Positions 10,969 to 14,401 of a stretch of 14,401 nt of DNA are shown in pieces; within the stretch, counting starts at the first letter, position 1, and each line of letters starts with the position of its first letter. Location of the stretch: positions 3,329 to 17,729 of the forward strand of contig PCWD01000001.1 in the NCBI GenBank assembly GCA_002787255.1. The letters run 5' to 3'. The notes under the pieces were generated by a model, which saw only the letters and a list, made by a program, of their open reading frames with translations, searched no databases and was not told the origin of the DNA. This DNA is from Parcubacteria group bacterium CG11_big_fil_rev_8_21_14_0_20_39_14. GTDB lineage: Bacteria; Patescibacteriota; Minisyncoccia; Minisyncoccales; GCA-002787255. The translations under genes and the position numbers were made by a program.

Positions 10969-13776
10969 ATGGACATTTACGAACCGGAAAAAATTGAAAA
11001 GAAATGGCAAGATTTTTGGGAGGAAAACCGGTTTTTTAAAGCCAAAGACTTTTCCAAAAAGCCGAAAAAATACATTTTGATTGAGTTTCCTTATCCTTCG
11101 GGCGATGGTCTTCATGTCGGCCATGCCAGAAGTTATGTCGCCCTGGACGCGGTTGCCAGAAAAAAAAGAATGGAGGGTTTTAATGTTTTATTCCCCATTG
11201 GTTGGGACGCCTTTGGCTTGCCAACCGAAAACTACGCTATAAAAACCGGTATTCATCCGAAGGTCGCAACCAGGAAGAATATAGAAAATTTTAAAAGACA
11301 GCTTAAAAGTTTGGGCCTTTCTTTTGATTGGTCAAGAGAAATCAACACAACCGAGCCGGAATATTATAAATGGACTCAATGGATTTTTTTGAAGCTTTTT
11401 GAGAAAGGTTTGGCTTATCAGGCAAAAATTCCAATTAATTGGTGCCCTTCCTGTAAAATCGGACTGGCAAACGAGGAAGTGATTGACGGAAAATGCGAAC
11501 GTTGTGGCGCGGAAACCGAGCAGCGAGAAATCAAGCAATGGCTTTTGAAAATCACTGAATACGCCGACCGATTGATTGAAGATTTGGAAAAAGTTGACTA
11601 TGCAGAAAAAATTAAGGCCCAACAGATAAATTGGATCGGGAAAAGATACGGAACAGAAATTGATTTTAAAGTTGATGGCCCCGATGAGGTAATTAAAGTT
11701 TTTACCACCAGGGCCGATACGTTTTTTGGGGTAACGGCCGTTGTTTTAGCTCCTGAGCATCCAATCGTCGCTTCGCTCCTCAAAATCAAAAATCAAATAT
11801 CAAATATCAAAAATTACGAAGAGGTTAAAAATTATATTAAACAATCGGAAAAAAAGAGCGAGTTTGAAAGAACTAATTTAACTAAAGAGAAAACGGGAGT
11901 TGAATTAAAGGGAATTAAAGCAATAAATCCAGTAAATAACGAAAAAGTTCCTATTTGGATTGGGGATTATGTTGTCGCTACTTATGGAGGCGGCGCGGTA
12001 ATGATGGTGCCGGCGCATGATAAACGGGATTATGATTTTGCGAAAAAATATGGACTAAAAATTAGGAAAGTAATCAATCCCGGAATTCGTTATTCATTAA
12101 AAATAAAAATTGGAGAAGCAAAGAAAATTGTAGATGAACATAAAAGAAAATATAAAAACTACGAGATTGGATTGACTCAAAAAAATGGAATTTTAGAACT
12201 TTATGCAAAAGATTTTAATATAGCTTATCCGGTACTTGAAAAATTGGGTCAGGAAAAATATAGAAGTTTTTCACCTGACATGTTTATAGAAAACGAGGCT
12301 TTTACGGGATATGGATTTTTAACTAACTCAGGAGAATTTGACAGATTATTTTCGGAAGAAGCTATCGAAAAGATTACAGAATTTTTAGAAAAAAAAGGAT
12401 TAGGCAAAAAAACCATTCAATATAAATTGCGGGACTGGGTTTTCTCAAGACAACATTACTGGGGAGAACCTATCCCGCTTGTTTTCTGCGAAAACTGCGC
12501 GGTCAAAATCAAAAATCAAAAATCAAAGAGCAAAAATAATAAAGAGTTTAATGAAGGTGAGTTATTAAATCCGGGGTGGATTGCCCTTTCTGAAAAGGAT
12601 TTGCTTGTAGAATTGCCTCATATTGAAAAATATCAGCCAACCGGAACAGGCGAATCTCCGCTGTCAGCGATTTCCGATTGGGTAAATGTAAAATGCCCAA
12701 AATGCGAAGGGCCTGCTAAACGGGAAACAGACACGATGCCCAATTGGGCAGGTTCTAATTGGTACTACCTCGCATATACCATGCTCGGAAATCAAAAATC
12801 AAAAATCAAAAATCAAAAATTGATTTGGGATAAGGAAAAAATTGGATATTGGATGCCGGTGGACTGGTACAACGGAGGGATGGAACATACTACATTACAT
12901 CTTTTATATTCCCGTTTTATCTACAAATTTTTATGGGATATTGGGGCCGTGCCAAAATCAGCAGGGTCGGAGCCTTATCAGCGTCGGACTTCCCACGGTA
13001 TGGTTTTAGCTGAAGATGGCCGGAAAATGTCTAAATCCTTCGGAAACGTGATAAATCCTGACGAAATCGTCCAAAAATACGGAGCAGACACCTTGCGGAT
13101 TTACGAGATGTTTATGGGGCCGTTTGGAGAGACTATTGCTTGGAATATAAACGGATTAAAGGGATGTAGAAAATTTTTAGACGACGTATATAATTATTAC
13201 TTTAAATGGATTAAGGGATACAATCAGGATTATTTTCAGACATGGATACAAGGGACACAAGACAATAAATCAACGAATGGAGAATTTTCAGCTATTTTAA
13301 ACAAAACAATTAAAAAAGTTAGTGAAGATATTGAAAACTTCAGATTTAATACGGCCATCAGCCAGTTGATGATTTTAAAAAACGATTTTTACGAACCGCT
13401 TAGAGATAATGAAATAAGCTCACGTGGCTTTATAAAATTTATAACAAAGAGAGATTTTGAAAAATTTTTGATTATTCTTTATCCCTTTGCTCCCCATATT
13501 TCAGAGGAATTATGGAAAGAGTTGAAGCATAAAAATAGCATTTCTTTTGAAAAGTGGCCAAAAGCCGACCAAGAATTTTTGAAAGAAGCGACTTTTGAGC
13601 TGGTAATCCAGATTAACGGAAAAGTCCGCGATAAAGTGGAGGTTCCGATGGATATTTCCGAAGAAGAAGCAAGGAGGTTGACTTTGGAAAGGGAAATTGT
13701 TAAAAAGTGGAGAGAGGGAAAGGAGGTAAAGAAAATAATATTTGTAAAAAATAAATTGATAAATATCGTCGTCTAA
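10969..13776 (+). CDS. leuS: Leucyl-tRNA synthetase
   Basis: A 935-residue class Ia synthetase, longer than the usual 810-880. HIGH motif HVGH at 49-52; KMSKS at 686-690 in EDGRKMSKSFGN. A zinc-type cysteine set (CPSC...CERC) lies in the ZN1 region. The CP1 editing domain has TTRADTFFG and VPAHDKRDYDF (347-357) with the conserved aspartate at 354, so post-transfer editing is probably active. The C-terminal domain ends with KKIIFVKNKLINIVV. Extra length comes from three aaatcaa-type repeats (about residues 271-282, 512-523, 607-618) and an unrecognised segment of about 70 residues (373-442) in CP1. The apparent promoter leaves no leader. The S23-type gene follows by seven bases. Confidence 0.96.
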   Translation: MDIYEPEKIEKKWQDFWEENRFFKAKDFSKKPKKYILIEFPYPSGDGLHVGHARSYVALDAVARKKRMEGFNVLFPIGWDAFGLPTENYAIKTGIHPKVATRKNIENFKRQLKSLGLSFDWSREINTTEPEYYKWTQWIFLKLFEKGLAYQAKIPINWCPSCKIGLANEEVIDGKCERCGAETEQREIKQWLLKITEYADRLIEDLEKVDYAEKIKAQQINWIGKRYGTEIDFKVDGPDEVIKVFTTRADTFFGVTAVVLAPEHPIVASLLKIKNQISNIKNYEEVKNYIKQSEKKSEFERTNLTKEKTGVELKGIKAINPVNNEKVPIWIGDYVVATYGGGAVMMVPAHDKRDYDFAKKYGLKIRKVINPGIRYSLKIKIGEAKKIVDEHKRKYKNYEIGLTQKNGILELYAKDFNIAYPVLEKLGQEKYRSFSPDMFIENEAFTGYGFLTNSGEFDRLFSEEAIEKITEFLEKKGLGKKTIQYKLRDWVFSRQHYWGEPIPLVFCENCAVKIKNQKSKSKNNKEFNEGELLNPGWIALSEKDLLVELPHIEKYQPTGTGESPLSAISDWVNVKCPKCEGPAKRETDTMPNWAGSNWYYLAYTMLGNQKSKIKNQKLIWDKEKIGYWMPVDWYNGGMEHTTLHLLYSRFIYKFLWDIGAVPKSAGSEPYQRRTSHGMVLAEDGRKMSKSFGNVINPDEIVQKYGADTLRIYEMFMGPFGETIAWNINGLKGCRKFLDDVYNYYFKWIKGYNQDYFQTWIQGTQDNKSTNGEFSAILNKTIKKVSEDIENFRFNTAISQLMILKNDFYEPLRDNEISSRGFIKFITKRDFEKFLIILYPFAPHISEELWKELKHKNSISFEKWPKADQEFLKEATFELVIQINGKVRDKVEVPMDISEEEARRLTLEREIVKKWREGKEVKKIIFVKNKLINIVV
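11781..11813. repeat. aaatcaa/aaatatc tandem repeat in leuS (first site)
   Basis: Successive caaaatc/aaaaatc/aaatatc units of 7 bases, in frame, coding Lys/Ile/Asn/Gln-rich residues after APEHPIVAS in CP1. Confidence 0.75.
12503..12536. repeat. aaatcaa tandem repeat in leuS (second site)
   Basis: tcaaaaa units of 7 bases after the ENCAV segment, coding KIKNQKSKSK. In frame; sits in a variable loop. Confidence 0.8.
12789..12820. repeat. aaatcaa tandem repeat in leuS (third site)
   Basis: About four exact copies of atcaaaa, coding NQKSKIKNQK between YTMLG and the conserved YWMPVDWY region. Confidence 0.85.
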
Positions 13777-13783
13777 ACCTGAA

Positions 13784-14179
13784 ATGAAAAAAGAAAAAAC
13801 AAAAAAAGAAAATAAAAACGAAGAGTTAAAAACCGAATTCAAAAAACGGATTTATTCCTGGACGCTCCGATTAGTAAAATTCACGGACGGTCTTCCTCAA
13901 GACGCGAGTTCAAAAGCCATCGCCCAGCAATTAATTTCAAGAGGCGCCGGCGTCGGTTCAAATTATATCGTGGCCCAGGTTGTCAACTCCAAAGAAAATT
14001 CGGATAATTTTGTTCAGGAAGCTTTAAAATGCGCCAATGAATCAAAATTCTGGCTCGCCATTCTTAGGGGTTTGAACAGGGGAAAACAGGAGGAGCTCGG
14101 GTGGCTATTTCAGGAAATTGCCGAAATAATAAATATTTTGGGTTCGGGTTTTTCAATCAAAAAAGGAAAGAAAAAATAA
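13784..14179 (+). CDS. Four helix bundle protein (S23/IVP family)
   Basis: A 131-residue helical protein with the S23 pattern: FKKRIYSWTLRLVKFTDGLP (19-38), IAQQLISRGAGVGSNYIVAQ (46-65), FVQEALKCANESKFWLAIL (76-94), then a final helix. The family was first found in 23S rRNA intervening sequences and also occurs as free genes; it forms pentamers in solved structures and its function is unclear. Here there is no rRNA: the gene follows leuS by seven bases and is probably co-transcribed with it. The N-terminus (first 18 residues) is Lys/Glu-rich and probably disordered. No Shine-Dalgarno is seen. Confidence 0.9.
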   Translation: MKKEKTKKENKNEELKTEFKKRIYSWTLRLVKFTDGLPQDASSKAIAQQLISRGAGVGSNYIVAQVVNSKENSDNFVQEALKCANESKFWLAILRGLNRGKQEELGWLFQEIAEIINILGSGFSIKKGKKK

Positions 14180-14196
14180 TTTTTAAAATACGAGTT

Positions 14197-14275
14197 GCCC
14201 TATTAGATAATTTCATATCTAAAGGGGTGTTCAACCCCGCCTTTTCTTCTGAAGAATTTTGAGAAAGAAGCGGGG
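14197..14275. repeat. Hairpins downstream of the S23-type gene
   Basis: Three inverted pairs in a row: ccctattagata with tatctaaaggg (14198-14226), related to the ttagataattatctaa palindrome after secE; ggggt with acccc (14224-14238); and ccccgc (14235-14240) with gcgggg (14270-14275), with cttct/agaag also inverted nearby. The last pair has the same end design as the repeat before secE. They may end the leuS transcript. Confidence 0.6.
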
Positions 14276-14337
14276 AAAATAGTAATCACCGCAATTTCTT
14301 TGATAGTGACTCATTAAACCTGATGCGTAATAAATAA

Positions 14338-14383
14338 TTGCAGCGTTTCAACGCGAAACCGACGCGAAACAAGGCGGCTGCAA
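14338..14383. repeat. Stem with 9-bp direct repeats at the window end
   Basis: ttgcagc (14338-14344) pairs with gctgcaa (14377-14383); the loop holds acgcgaaac twice (14351-14359, 14362-14370). No gene is evident from 14180 to the end. Confidence 0.5.
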
Positions 14384-14401
14384 AGCTTTGTGGCAATATA
14401 A

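Noticed and set aside
12503..12820. CRISPR-like repeats in leuS
   Set aside because: Units are 7 bases, tandem, without spacers, and lie in coding sequence.
14180..14401. 23S rRNA or further gene after the S23-type protein
   Set aside because: Only hairpins and short repeats were seen; no rRNA-like sequence or credible ORF.

Overview
The window looks like a chromosomal segment of a Patescibacteria (Candidate Phyla Radiation) bacterium, most likely a parcubacterial lineage. This is inferred from low-GC, A/T-rich DNA, compact housekeeping genes, few Shine-Dalgarno sequences, ThyX instead of ThyA, GxxExxY and S23 four-helix-bundle proteins, and dense short palindromic repeats. UGA is used only as a stop (first gene, rplK, gatB), so the UGA-glycine code of Gracilibacteria/Absconditabacteria does not apply. 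No tRNA, rRNA or CRISPR array was recognised.

Layout. (1) 1-1395: palindromic repeat, promoter, a zincin-type HEXXH metallopeptidase and its terminator. (2) 1436-3095: promoter, repeat-rich leader, then secE-nusG-rplK; rplA does not follow. (3) 3249-6142: a deoxypyrimidine module of dCMP deaminase, tmk, thyX and, after a terminator, deoC. Together these give dCMP to dUMP to dTMP to dTDP plus deoxyribose-phosphate breakdown. (4) 6385-7410, minus strand: a fusion of an archaeal-adenylate-kinase-like P-loop domain with a nucleoside 2-deoxyribosyltransferase-like domain, convergent with deoC across a bidirectional terminator. (5) 7638-7760: overlapping divergent promoters. (6) 7763-10395: gatB and rnhB, overlapping by ATGA. 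(7) 10455-10877: ridA and a terminator. (8) 10969-14179: leuS, apparently leaderless, and a small S23-type protein gene. The last 220 bases hold only hairpins.

The most striking feature is in gatB. A 432-base (144-codon) in-frame block carries a complete GxxExxY (PD-(D/E)XK-like) nuclease domain. It is flanked by 45-base inverted repeats with matching internal spacing and by a 7-base direct repeat. Removing it restores an ordinary GatB of 486 residues. It resembles an rRNA intervening-sequence element sitting in an essential protein gene and translated in frame. Smaller insertions of the same sort occur nearby: a palindromic element of about 125 bases in rnhB (related copies lie between genes), a 30-base hairpin near the tmk start, and aaatcaa-type tandem repeats at three sites in leuS. 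The pattern recalls Rickettsia palindromic elements. Family assignments are from memory of conserved motifs; no searches were run.
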